The translations under genes were made by a program, and so were the position numbers. 64,000 bases of DNA from Candidatus Moraniibacteriota bacterium (GTDB lineage Bacteria > Patescibacteria > Paceibacteria > Moranbacterales > UBA2206), in assembly GCA_030645735.1 (NCBI GenBank), contig JAUSNP010000003.1, positions 124,001 through 188,000 on the forward strand. The letters run 5' to 3'. Shown here in pieces: positions 14,962 through 23,001 of the stretch. The stretch's first letter is position 1. Each line of letters begins with the position of its first letter. A model generated the notes under the pieces. That model searched no databases. It was not told where the DNA came from and was given only the letters and a program-made list of their open reading frames with translations.

Positions 14962-16365
14962 TTACTCTTTATTCAACAAGTTATCCACAGGTTGCTCAGT
15001 ATTTCCTGTTGTTGTCGGTGCCATTGCAGATGTAGCGGAAGTTTTTGGCTGAATAGTTGTTGTTGCGGGAGCAATTTTATCTATAATTGATCGCAAAGTC
15101 ATTTTAGTTGTTCCAATAACTAGTTGTTTGTCAGTTAATGCGTAATCAATGGATAAATTTTCTGGAGAAACTATATTTTGATAGCGAATATCGATTCCAT
15201 TGTAAATACTTTTGCCAAAAACAGCAGTTGGCAGTTCATAAATTGTCGACAACAACAGCGCCGATATATTTTTAGCTAAAATAGGCTCTTCTTTCAATAG
15301 GACAGGCTTTAATTTAGCTGAATTGGCGAAATCAACAGTCAACCCTAAGCGCATATTTCCATTGTCATTGAATATAAAGAGGCTAAAATTCTTATTTAAA
15401 TAAGTCAATATATTTTTGGATAGTGTTAAGCCCATTTTTTGTGAAAAGGTCGCAAAGTCGATTGGATTATTTTGTGTATCAGTAACTATGAATTCAATTG
15501 GAGTTGTCACAGCTGATTTTTTGATATCTTCTGCAAATTTATTAATAGCTTCTTTGATCTGAGTATTGTCAATGGCAGTGGTATCTATAGATAAGTAATT
15601 AGGCTTGTCGTTAGAAAAGCTCAATTCTGGCACAATTATAACTTCTGGCTCTGGAATAGTCACAGTCTCAGGTTCTATTGTTGGTTCAACTATAATCACA
15701 TCTTGGCGAAGCAATAGCAAATAATATACACCTATGCCAATAATTAGCGCAATAAAGGTGATGACAATAAATGCCAGCATTTTGGTTGGTTTTTTTTGAG
15801 GTAGTGCCTTGTTTAATTCTGGAAGGGGTCTTCTTATTTCAACTGCTTTTTGTTCCTCAATCCCTTGGGTAGATTTTTTTTGCGCTGCTAATTTTTCAGC
15901 CTCGACTCTTTCCATTTCAGCTGCCTTTTTTATTTCAGCAGTCCTTTGCTCAATTACTTTTTGTTCAGCAATTTTTTGGGTTGCCAAATTTTCTGCTTCA
16001 GCTGCTTTTTGAACTACAATTTTTTGAGTAGTTGGATTTTTTGGCGCAGACCCAAAAAGAGAACTAAAAAACGAATGTTTCGGTGTTTTTGGTTGAGAGG
16101 TGTTTGCTTGAAGTTGAGGTTGCTGATTTAAATCGGCAGTTGTATTGAAAAAGGGACTATTATTTTGCGTAGCAGAAGCATTTTTTGATACTGATTGTGT
16201 TGCAATTGGTTGGGATTGTTTGCTACCAGGGTGTTCAATTTCTTCAATATCTTTAGCCATTGTATGGATGGGAATATCCTCAATTTTCAAATCTTTTGCT
16301 TGATTAAAATCTTGTCGTTGTGAATTAGCCTCTTCAGCATCGAAAACATTTTGATTTTTGAACAT
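14962..16365 (-). CDS. Membrane-anchored hypothetical protein with long cytoplasmic coiled region
   Basis: A 467-residue protein. Residues 1-195 are hydrophilic and contain a run of Lys/Glu/Ala/Gln heptads (EQKVIEQRTAEIKKAAEME), probably a coiled coil. One membrane segment follows (MLAFIVITFIALIIGIGVYYLLL, about 199-221), then an outside domain of about 220 residues ending in a Thr/Ala-rich tail. No signal peptide, so the N-terminus should be inside. I do not recognise the family; similar single-span proteins are frequent in CPR genomes. It stands alone between a candidate RNA and pnp. Confidence 0.7.
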   Translation of the reverse strand: MFKNQNVFDAEEANSQRQDFNQAKDLKIEDIPIHTMAKDIEEIEHPGSKQSQPIATQSVSKNASATQNNSPFFNTTADLNQQPQLQANTSQPKTPKHSFFSSLFGSAPKNPTTQKIVVQKAAEAENLATQKIAEQKVIEQRTAEIKKAAEMERVEAEKLAAQKKSTQGIEEQKAVEIRRPLPELNKALPQKKPTKMLAFIVITFIALIIGIGVYYLLLLRQDVIIVEPTIEPETVTIPEPEVIIVPELSFSNDKPNYLSIDTTAIDNTQIKEAINKFAEDIKKSAVTTPIEFIVTDTQNNPIDFATFSQKMGLTLSKNILTYLNKNFSLFIFNDNGNMRLGLTVDFANSAKLKPVLLKEEPILAKNISALLLSTIYELPTAVFGKSIYNGIDIRYQNIVSPENLSIDYALTDKQLVIGTTKMTLRSIIDKIAPATTTIQPKTSATSAMAPTTTGNTEQPVDNLLNKE

Positions 16366-16420
16366 TTTTTTTTGTTTTAATTCCGCATTTTAGCTGTGCG
16401 AAAAGATATTTTTAAAAAAT

Positions 16421-16452
16421 AAAATAGAGACAATTTTACTTGTCTCTATTTT
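16421..16452. terminator. Bidirectional Rho-independent terminator downstream of pnp
   Basis: AAAATAGAGACAA pairs with TTGTCTCTATTTT over 13 bp around TTTTAC. On the minus strand the stem is followed by TTTTATTTTTTAAAAAT, a good terminator for pnp, whose stop lies about 160 bases upstream. Confidence 0.8.
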
Positions 16453-16476
16453 ACAATAAAAATTCGTTTTTGACTA

Positions 16477-16608
16477 TCCCGCACTAACTTTGTATCAACG
16501 CCAGAGGCGTTCACGTGAGTTAATGCGGATTATTCAGTCAAATATTGAATGTTATGAATGTATATTCTTTGCGAGTAAGTGTAAATCAAATACAAAGTTA
16601 GTGCGGGA
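16477..16608. repeat. 132-bp element with 19-bp perfect terminal inverted repeats
   Basis: TCCCGCACTAACTTTGTAT (16477-16495) and its exact complement ATACAAAGTTAGTGCGGGA (16590-16608) enclose 94 bp with no open frame. The right end touches the pnp stop codon at 16610. An internal GCCAGAGGCG palindrome is also present. It looks like a miniature inverted-repeat element, or a 3'-untranslated stem protecting the pnp message. Confidence 0.65.
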
Positions 16609-16609
16609 A

Positions 16610-18727
16610 CTACTCCGTTTTTTTCGCCGCCGCTTTCATAGAAAGATTGATGCGTCCTTGGGCGTCAATTTCTTTCACTTTGACTGGCACGATGTCTCCA
16701 ACTGAGACAATGTCTTCAACTTTTTCCACGCGTGCTTCAGCTAGTTCGGAAATGTGAATCAAACCTTCTTGTCCAGGAAGAATTTCAGCAAAAGCTCCAA
16801 AGGTCATAATTTTTGTGACCTTAGCTTGGAACAATTCACCAGCTTTTACTTCATGAGTCAGGTTGTCAATCCATTCTTGCGCTTTTTTGGCAGCTATTGC
16901 ATCTGGAGAAGTGATGAAAATTGATCCATCATCTTCAATATCAATTTGCACGCCTGTTTCATCGATGATGGCATTGATAATTTTGCCACCTGATCCAATC
17001 ACGTTTCTGATCTTGTCAGGGTTGATATGCATAATGATGATTCTTGGAGCATATTGGCTCATTTCGGCGCGAGGTGTAGGAATGGCAGTGGTGATTTTCT
17101 CCATAATTTCCATTCTGTTGCCTTTGGATTGAATCAAAACAGCTTTGAGCATTTCCAAAGTCACACCTTGCACTTTCACGTCCATTTGCAAAGCTGTGAT
17201 TCCAACAGTGGTTCCAGCGGCTTTGAAATCCATGTCGCCATAATGATCTTCCAATCCTTGGATATCAGTCAAAACTTTGAATTTGCTGTCATTGGCTTGG
17301 TCAACAATGATTCCCATAGCAATTCCTGATACGGGGCGTGTGATTGGCACACCAGCATCCATCAAAGACAAGGTTGAACCACAAGTTGATGCCATAGAAG
17401 ATGAACCATTGGATTCAAGCACTTCTGACACCAACAAAATAGTATATGGAAACACTTCTTTAGCTGGTAAAACTGGAATCAAGGCTTTTTCTGCCAAAGC
17501 GCCGTGTCCGATTTCTCTTCGCCCAGGACCACGCATTGGTCGCACTTCCCCCACTGAATATGGTGGGAAATTGTAATGATGGATATAGCGTTTCTTCATA
17601 TCAACTTCCATGGTGTCAATGATTTGTTCGTCTCCAGGTGAACCCAAAGTGGTCACAGTCAAAGCTTGAGTCTCGCCACGGGTGAAAAGTCCGGTGCCGT
17701 GAGTTCTTGGCAAGATGCCAACTTGGCAATCAATGTGACGGATTTGGTCCAATTTTCGGCCGTCTGGGCGTTGTTCTTTTTCCAAAATGTTTTTGTGTAC
17801 GATTTCATCAGAAACCTCTTCAAAAACTTGTTGCCCGATTTCTTTTAGTTTATCAATGCCTTCGGTGAAGTTGGCGGTGATATATTCACCAACTTTTTCG
17901 TTGATAGTCTTGGTTTTTTCTTCAATCACAACCTTGCTTGGGTCATACAACGCTGACTCCAAGCCTTCAGCCAACAAAATTTCTTTGACTTTCGCTTCAA
18001 ATTCAGGAGTTCCTTGCAAAAGAGTTGGTATGGCCTTTTCTTTGCCAATTTCTGCTACAATTTCTTCAATGAAAGTGGCAATCTTGGTGATGGCTTCTTG
18101 TCCAAAAGCAAAAGCCTCAACGATCGTCTCTTCTGGTACTTCTTTGGCACCAGCTTCTAACATATTGATCTTGTCTTTGGTTCCAGAAATCACTAGATCC
18201 AATTTGCTATCAGCCAACTCACCATTGACTGGGTTCAAAATGAATTCTCCATTCTCAGCTTGGGCCACACGCACTGCTGCTACTGGTCCATTCCAAGGAA
18301 TGTTTGAGATAGCCAAGGCGGCTGAAGCGGCAATCACAGAAATTGTATCTGGATCATTCTCGCCATCAATCGACAAAACAGTCACAATCACTTGGACTTC
18401 ATTGCGCATTCTGGCATTGAAAAGTGGGCGGATTGTTCGATCCACTACGCGACCAGTCAAAACTGCGTCGTCAGATGGACGACCTTCTCTCTTGATGAAT
18501 CTTGAACCTTTGATTTTGCCGGCTGCATAATATCTTTCCTCAAAATCAACCATCAATGGGAAATAACCACTGATACGGGACGCTCCCTTGCTCATGGTGG
18601 CAGCTGCCAACACCACTGTGTCGCCATAACGCACAGTTACAGATCCATTGGCTTGTTTCGCCAACAGACCGGTTTCGATCTCCAACACTCGGCCTCCAAT
18701 TTGGAGTGACCATTTTTTTTGTGCCAT
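16610..18727 (-). CDS. pnp: Polynucleotide phosphorylase
   Basis: A 705-residue 3'-to-5' exoribonuclease of the RNase PH superfamily that degrades RNA with phosphate. Two RNase PH cores are present (GSVTVRYGDTVVLA; ETQALTVTTLGSPGDEQ, with the second-core GTDHYGDMDFKxAGT-like motif as LEDHYGDMDFKAAGTTVG), then a KH domain (IRNVIGSGGKIINAI) and a C-terminal S1 domain (EGLIHISELAEARVEKV). The start MAQKKWSLQ is preferred; an in-frame ATG 81 bp upstream would add residues encoded by AAGTCTAA repeats. The last part, KVKEIDAQGRINLSMK, completes S1. Confidence 0.96.
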   Translation of the reverse strand: MAQKKWSLQIGGRVLEIETGLLAKQANGSVTVRYGDTVVLAAATMSKGASRISGYFPLMVDFEERYYAAGKIKGSRFIKREGRPSDDAVLTGRVVDRTIRPLFNARMRNEVQVIVTVLSIDGENDPDTISVIAASAALAISNIPWNGPVAAVRVAQAENGEFILNPVNGELADSKLDLVISGTKDKINMLEAGAKEVPEETIVEAFAFGQEAITKIATFIEEIVAEIGKEKAIPTLLQGTPEFEAKVKEILLAEGLESALYDPSKVVIEEKTKTINEKVGEYITANFTEGIDKLKEIGQQVFEEVSDEIVHKNILEKEQRPDGRKLDQIRHIDCQVGILPRTHGTGLFTRGETQALTVTTLGSPGDEQIIDTMEVDMKKRYIHHYNFPPYSVGEVRPMRGPGRREIGHGALAEKALIPVLPAKEVFPYTILLVSEVLESNGSSSMASTCGSTLSLMDAGVPITRPVSGIAMGIIVDQANDSKFKVLTDIQGLEDHYGDMDFKAAGTTVGITALQMDVKVQGVTLEMLKAVLIQSKGNRMEIMEKITTAIPTPRAEMSQYAPRIIIMHINPDKIRNVIGSGGKIINAIIDETGVQIDIEDDGSIFITSPDAIAAKKAQEWIDNLTHEVKAGELFQAKVTKIMTFGAFAEILPGQEGLIHISELAEARVEKVEDIVSVGDIVPVKVKEIDAQGRINLSMKAAAKKTE

Positions 18728-18920
18728 AAACACTTTGCGCCTTGTACTAATGGCAAAAAGAAGTCTAAAGTCTAAAGCTGAAAGTCTAAAGTCAAAACTA
18801 CAAGTCAAAACTTAATGTTTAAGTTCTAAATTGTGGTTTTGCGCTTTATGGACTTTACGAACTTTATGGACTTTCGACTAAGTTTGCGCATTAAACAAGG
18901 CAAATATTAAATTATTAAGT
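18728..18920 (-). repeat. Repeat-rich pnp leader
   Basis: The 193-base leader between the promoter and the pnp start contains three copies of GCGCAAA and many AAAGTC/GACTTT strings in both orientations, able to fold into long hairpins. In other bacteria pnp is autoregulated through a leader stem, so such structure could matter, but these repeats are also the dispersed intergenic type. Confidence 0.45.
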
Positions 18921-18926
18921 GCTTAA

Positions 18927-18955
18927 AGTGTAGCTTTTTTGCGCTGTTTTGTCAA
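18927..18955 (-). promoter_or_regulatory. pnp promoter
   Basis: TTGACA (18955-18950), 17-base spacer, TACACT (18932-18927) on the minus strand. It lies directly after the terminator of the upstream gene, as expected for a new transcription unit. Confidence 0.75.
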
Positions 18956-18967
18956 TCCAAGTAAAAC

Positions 18968-18991
18968 AAAAACCCGCCGGAACGGGTTTTT
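18968..18991. terminator. Rho-independent terminator
   Basis: AAAAACCCG/CGGGTTTTT hairpin with a 6-base loop, T-rich on both sides. On the minus strand it ends the transcript of the 133-residue protein gene that stops at 19016. Confidence 0.8.
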
Positions 18992-19015
18992 GAGTAGTAT
19001 CTTTATTTTGATAAA

Positions 19016-19417
19016 CTATTTTTTATCTGGACCTAGATCTTTCCAATGGTCATTATACTCTTTCTCCAATCTGGTAATATCCCTACTGACAGAGTCTATA
19101 ATTTTGCGTAAATCTGTGAAGTCTCCAATAACAACAGCTTCTCGAGTCCGTGTAGCAATGGCTTTTTCTAGACGCTTCATTCTATTCAAAAATTCTTCAG
19201 TTAAGCCTGTTCTTGCTTCGCGCATCCATTGTTCTTGTTGTTCAAAATCTTCATGCATTTCATCTTCTGCAGCATTTTTTTGTTCAGGTGTTAAATCTAG
19301 TCGTGGCTTATCTGCACCTTCGTCCATAACAAGCTTGGCGCCTTTTCTGGACAATTTATCCGCTTCAGCATTTCTTTTTTCTTGGGTGATTAGGTTTTGT
19401 GGTGTCCATTGTTCCAT
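19016..19417 (-). CDS. Hypothetical soluble helical protein
   Basis: A 133-residue, highly charged protein with no signal or membrane segment. It reads as nearly all alpha helix (KNAAEDEMHEDFEQQEQWM; FLNRMKRLEKAIATRTREA). No family is recognised. It follows the NYN-domain gene with a 20-bp gap and ends at a clear terminator, so the two are probably one transcription unit. Confidence 0.6.
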   Translation of the reverse strand: MEQWTPQNLITQEKRNAEADKLSRKGAKLVMDEGADKPRLDLTPEQKNAAEDEMHEDFEQQEQWMREARTGLTEEFLNRMKRLEKAIATRTREAVVIGDFTDLRKIIDSVSRDITRLEKEYNDHWKDLGPDKK

Positions 19418-19437
19418 ATTTTTATTTTTTAAATTGA

Positions 19438-19935
19438 TTATATCAAAAACTTCTTCTTATCCGCGCTGATGTTGGTGAATTCGTCAACTTCTTCGACGAG
19501 TTTTGAGCTGGTTGATTCCAAGAAGGCCATGACTTCAACTCGGCATCCAGTGGTGCTTTGGATATATTTGACCAAGGGAATGTAGTCGCCGTCACCAGAC
19601 ATCAAAATGATGACGTCGAGGCTTTTGGACATCTTGATGGCGTCCACGGTGATTCCCACATCCCAGTCACCCTTTTTGGCTCCGCCAGGGAAGATTTGTA
19701 GGTCTTTGGTTTTGACTTCAAAGCCTTGTTTGCCAAGAGCCTCGAAGAATTTTTCTTCTTGGCCTTCCAAAGTCTTGATGCCATAGGCAATGGCGCGGAT
19801 GAGTTTGCGATCATCCACTCCGGCGGTCAAGAGTGCGCCAAAATTAGCCTTCTTTTTGTGCAGGACTTTGGCGGAATAGTATAAGTTTTGGATATCGACG
19901 AGCACGCCGACACGTTGTTCTTTGAATTTTGACAT
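19438..19935 (-). CDS. NYN domain protein (LabA/DUF88 family)
   Basis: A 165-residue protein of the PIN-like NYN superfamily, predicted ribonucleases. The conserved acidic residues are in place: GVLVDIQNLYYSA (Asp about 13), WDVGITVDAIKM (Asp about 92 and 97) and ILMSGDGDYIPLVKYI (Asp about 114 and 116). NYN proteins of this LabA type are thought to cleave RNA with metal ions. It is linked to the 133-residue gene downstream. The physiological RNA target is unknown. Confidence 0.88.
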   Translation of the reverse strand: MSKFKEQRVGVLVDIQNLYYSAKVLHKKKANFGALLTAGVDDRKLIRAIAYGIKTLEGQEEKFFEALGKQGFEVKTKDLQIFPGGAKKGDWDVGITVDAIKMSKSLDVIILMSGDGDYIPLVKYIQSTTGCRVEVMAFLESTSSKLVEEVDEFTNISADKKKFLI

Positions 19936-19944
19936 TTTTTTGTT

Positions 19945-20046
19945 CTGTCATTCCGGCATTGAGCCGGAATCTGCCCACTGTATCATGAATCTAAATTTGC
20001 TTCAGTGAAACGCAGAGTAGATCCCGGGTCAAGCCCGGGATGACAG
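19945..20046. repeat. Palindromic intergenic repeat (GTCATTCCGG/CCGGGATGAC type)
   Basis: The 102-bp segment starts CTGTCATTCCGG and ends CCGGGATGACAG, nearly inverted copies. Two internal hairpins are TTCCGGC/GCCGGAA and TCCCGGG/CCCGGGA. Sequences of this kind are scattered widely in unrelated bacterial genomes as small non-autonomous repeats. Confidence 0.75.
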
Positions 20047-20067
20047 CTTTTTGTTTTATTTAAAAAA

Positions 20068-20095
20068 ATAAAAGCAGGCTTTCACCCGCTTTTAT
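20068..20095. terminator. Terminator of rpsO
   Basis: On the minus strand ATAAAAGCGGG pairs with CCTGCTTTTAT (one mismatch), followed by TTTTTTTA, 5 bases past the rpsO stop codon. Confidence 0.75.
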
Positions 20096-20099
20096 AACA

Positions 20100-20369
20100 C
20101 TAACCTTTAATTTCAAGTTTTTTTACAATTGCTTTGTAAGCCTTTTCATTGGTCTTCTGTAAATAGGTCATCAATCTTTTTCTTTTCGAGATCATCTTTA
20201 GAAGTCCTCGTCTAGAATGGAAATCTTTGGCATTTTTCTTCAAGTGAGAAGTCAATTGCTTGATTTTCTCGGTGAAGAGTGCGATTTGGTACTCTGGAGA
20301 ACCAGTGTCCTTTTCGTGTCTTTTGACCTCAGCGGTCACTTTGGTCTTTTGCTTGTTTGTAAGCGCCAT
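20100..20369 (-). CDS. rpsO: Small ribosomal subunit protein uS15
   Basis: An 89-residue protein of standard S15 length. It has the family signatures TGSPEYQIALFTEKIKQL and HSRRGLLKMISKRKRLMTYL. S15 binds 16S rRNA early in assembly of the 30S platform. The start MALTNKQKT is chosen; an in-frame ATG 57 bp upstream would add a tail encoded by a CCGCCAGAGGCGG palindromic repeat. It has its own promoter and terminator. Confidence 0.95.
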   Translation of the reverse strand: MALTNKQKTKVTAEVKRHEKDTGSPEYQIALFTEKIKQLTSHLKKNAKDFHSRRGLLKMISKRKRLMTYLQKTNEKAYKAIVKKLEIKG

Positions 20370-20457
20370 ACTTTTTCGGCTAAACATGCGTTGGGTCTCC
20401 GCCAGAGGCGGACAGGTATGCCACAACCAATGTCTGCTAATAATTTATTACCTTTCT

Positions 20458-20486
20458 ATTGTAGCATGGATGCGGGGAATTGTCCA
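20458..20486 (-). promoter_or_regulatory. rpsO promoter
   Basis: TGGACA (20486-20481), 17-base spacer, TACAAT (20463-20458) on the minus strand, giving a leader of about 85 bases. The leader carries the CCGCCAGAGGCGG palindrome near 20399-20411. Confidence 0.65.
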
Positions 20487-20537
20487 GTCTTGATGGTTCT
20501 ACGATAAGCAATAGGATACATTTACCCATTTTTAACT

Positions 20538-20659
20538 CTGTCATTGCGAGCGAAATGAAATGTAGCGAAGCAATCTCGTAGTATTACATCTATCCCACAG
20601 TATTCAGGGATTGCCACGGTCAATATCGATTGTCATCGATATTTCCCTCGCAATGACAG
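20538..20659. repeat. TCATTGCGAG-type palindromic repeat element
   Basis: The 122-bp segment begins CTGTCATTGCGAGCG and ends CTCGCAATGACAG, inverted arms. The interior has GAAGCAATCTCG and GGGATTGCCACG, the usual parts of a repeat found in many unrelated bacterial genomes, and an internal AATATCGAT/ATCGATATT palindrome. It carries no gene and lies in the rpsO-pcrA intergenic space. Confidence 0.8.
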
Positions 20660-20710
20660 CGGGGTGCGGAAATCGTTTTTTTGCCCTTAATATGCTAAAA
20701 TTAAAAAACT

Positions 20711-22876
20711 ATGGAAAACATTATACAAAACTTGAATCCAGCGCAAAAAGAGGCAGTTGAGACCACGGAAGGGGCCGTTTTGATTATTGCCGGAGCGGGC
20801 TCGGGCAAGACCAAAGCGTTGACTCATCGCGTGGCCTATTTGATTCGTGAAAAAGGAGTAGCACCACGCAACATTTTGGCCGTGACCTTCACCAACAAAG
20901 CGGCGCAAGAAATGAAAGAGCGCATTTTGCATTTGTTAGATGGCAACAAAGATCGTTTGCCGTTGATTGGAACTTTTCATTCCATTTGTGTGCGAATTTT
21001 GCGCCAGGAAATTGAAAAAGTTGGCTATACCAAGAAGTTCAATATTTTTGATACGCAAGATCAAGAGGTGTTGATGAAAAAGGTGATGAAAGAATTGGAA
21101 ATAAACACTGATCAATTCAAGCCCAAGGCCATGCTCGGCGCAATTTCCAAAGCCAAGAATGAATTGTTGAGCGCGGATGGTTTTCAAAAACAAATCGGTG
21201 GCTACTATGAAGAAATCATTTCCAAAGTCTACACTTTTTATCAACGAAGATTGCAAGAACAAGACGCCTTGGACTTCGATGACATTCTGATGTTGATGGT
21301 GACAATTTTGCAGAAGTTTCCAGAAGTCTTGGAAAAATATCAAAATCTTTTTCGTTATATCATGGTGGATGAATATCAGGACACCAATCACGCGCAATAT
21401 TTGTTCATCAAAATGTTGGCGCAAAAATGGGGCAACATTTGTGTGGTGGGCGATGACTGGCAAGGCATCTATTCTTGGCGCGGAGCCAACATTCAAAACA
21501 TTTTGGATTTCGAAAAAGATTATCCATTGGCCAAGGTGATCAAATTGGAACAGAATTATCGTTCCACGCAGAACATTTTGGATGCCGCCTACGGAGTGAT
21601 TTCCAAAAATGTGAATCGCAAGGACAAAGAAATCTGGACGGAGAACAAAGGTGGACATTTATTGAGCGCCTATGAAGCCTACAATGAAAGAGATGAAGCA
21701 GAATTTGTAGTTTCAGAAATTTTGAATTATAAAACAAAACACGAATGCAATTTGAATGACTTTGTCGTGCTGTATCGCACCAATGCACAGTCCCGCATTG
21801 TGGAAGAGGCGATGTTGCGCAATTCCATTCCATATCGCATCATCGGTGGTTTGAAATTTTATCAACGCAAAGAAGTGAAAGATGTGATTGCCTATTTGCG
21901 TTTGATTCAAAACTTCAATGACGAAGTGGCACTGGAGCGAATTATCAATGAGCCTCGACGTGGTGTGGGGGAGGTGAGTCTCAAGAAATGGTTGGATTTT
22001 GCCCGTGAAAACGCTTTGAATTATGTTGACGCCGGATTCAAAATCGATGAAACTTCAAAACTAAATCCAAGCAAGATTTTAGAAATAAAAAAATTCTGCA
22101 GTTTCATTTTGCGGGGAAAAGAAAAAATCGCGCAAACGAAAGTGACGGATTTGATTGAATTTGTTTTTGTAGAAAGTGGTTATGAAAAGTTTTTACTAGA
22201 CGGCACTGATGAGGGGCAGGCGCGCTATGAGAATGTCAAAGAGCTTCTAACTGTGTCTAAGAAATATGATGAGTATCTTGGCGAAGAAGGCTTGAGTTTG
22301 TTTTTGGAAGAAGTGGCCCTCATTGCTGACACGGACAACATTGATCAGGCTACGGAGTCAGTGCATTTGATGACTTTGCATAGTGCGAAAGGTTTGGAAT
22401 TCAAGGTGGTGTTTATTGTTGGATTGGAAGAGGGGATTTTGCCACATTCACGCAGTTTGATTGATCATAGTGAAATGGAAGAAGAAAGGCGCTTGATGTA
22501 TGTTGGCATCACCCGTGCCAAAGAAAAAGTTTTCTTGTTGTACACTCGCGAGCGAAACATCTATGGCTCATTGCAAATAAATTCACCTTCAAGATTCCTA
22601 GATGACATTCCGACGCATCTTGTGCAGGAAGATGAAAAATCAAATAATATCAATACAAAAAATCAATCATACAATTTTTCCAAGGGACCAATGAAACCTA
22701 TCGTTGCAGAAGTTGCCAGACCAGCTGTTGATTATAAAGATGGAGATCGCGTTAAGCATGAAATGTTTGGTGATGGTCTGATCATTTCAACCCAAGGCGA
22801 CATTCTAACGATTGCATTTTCTCGCGTGGGACTCAAAAAACTTTCCGCCTCGATTGCACCATTGCAAAAATTATAA
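20711..22876 (+). CDS. pcrA: UvrD/PcrA-type superfamily 1 DNA helicase
   Basis: A 721-residue 3'-to-5' helicase for DNA repair and removal of proteins from DNA. Q motif LNPAQKEAV (9-17), Walker A GAGSGKT (28-34), motif II DEYQDTNHAQYLF (about 222), motif III VGDDWQGIYSWRGA, motif IV QNYRSTQNIL, motif V LMTLHSAKGLEF and motif VI VGITRAKEKVFL are all visible. The C-terminus (VKHEMFGDGLI) is the RNA-polymerase-binding Tudor-like tail of PcrA/UvrD. The DEYQDT version (instead of DExQDxN) is normal for this family. Confidence 0.95.
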   Translation: MENIIQNLNPAQKEAVETTEGAVLIIAGAGSGKTKALTHRVAYLIREKGVAPRNILAVTFTNKAAQEMKERILHLLDGNKDRLPLIGTFHSICVRILRQEIEKVGYTKKFNIFDTQDQEVLMKKVMKELEINTDQFKPKAMLGAISKAKNELLSADGFQKQIGGYYEEIISKVYTFYQRRLQEQDALDFDDILMLMVTILQKFPEVLEKYQNLFRYIMVDEYQDTNHAQYLFIKMLAQKWGNICVVGDDWQGIYSWRGANIQNILDFEKDYPLAKVIKLEQNYRSTQNILDAAYGVISKNVNRKDKEIWTENKGGHLLSAYEAYNERDEAEFVVSEILNYKTKHECNLNDFVVLYRTNAQSRIVEEAMLRNSIPYRIIGGLKFYQRKEVKDVIAYLRLIQNFNDEVALERIINEPRRGVGEVSLKKWLDFARENALNYVDAGFKIDETSKLNPSKILEIKKFCSFILRGKEKIAQTKVTDLIEFVFVESGYEKFLLDGTDEGQARYENVKELLTVSKKYDEYLGEEGLSLFLEEVALIADTDNIDQATESVHLMTLHSAKGLEFKVVFIVGLEEGILPHSRSLIDHSEMEEERRLMYVGITRAKEKVFLLYTRERNIYGSLQINSPSRFLDDIPTHLVQEDEKSNNINTKNQSYNFSKGPMKPIVAEVARPAVDYKDGDRVKHEMFGDGLIISTQGDILTIAFSRVGLKKLSASIAPLQKL

Positions 22877-22889
22877 ATATCAAAAGTAA

Positions 22890-22936
22890 GACACCAAGTG
22901 TCCGATGCGAATTAAGAATGAGAGACACTCGGTGTC
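22890..22936. repeat. GACACC..GTGTC nested palindromic repeat
   Basis: GACACCAAGTGTC (22890-22902) and GACACTCGGTGTC (22924-22936) are inverted copies with one mismatch, and each is itself partly self-complementary. It sits after pcrA and before the shared terminator. Confidence 0.6.
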
Positions 22937-22952
22937 CAGCACTCCATGCAAT

Positions 22953-22988
22953 AAAAAAAGACTTGGCATTATCGCCAAGTCTTTTTTT
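22953..22988. terminator. Bidirectional terminator between convergent genes
   Basis: AAAAAAAGACTTGGC pairs perfectly with GCCAAGTCTTTTTTT around ATTATC. It serves both pcrA and the convergent LysM-CHAP gene. Confidence 0.9.
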
Positions 22989-23001
22989 ATTTCCCCGAGT
23001 A

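Noticed and set aside
22890..22936. Second terminator of pcrA
   Set aside because: The hairpins have no T tract, and a perfect terminator follows at 22953; the segment looks like a dispersed repeat.
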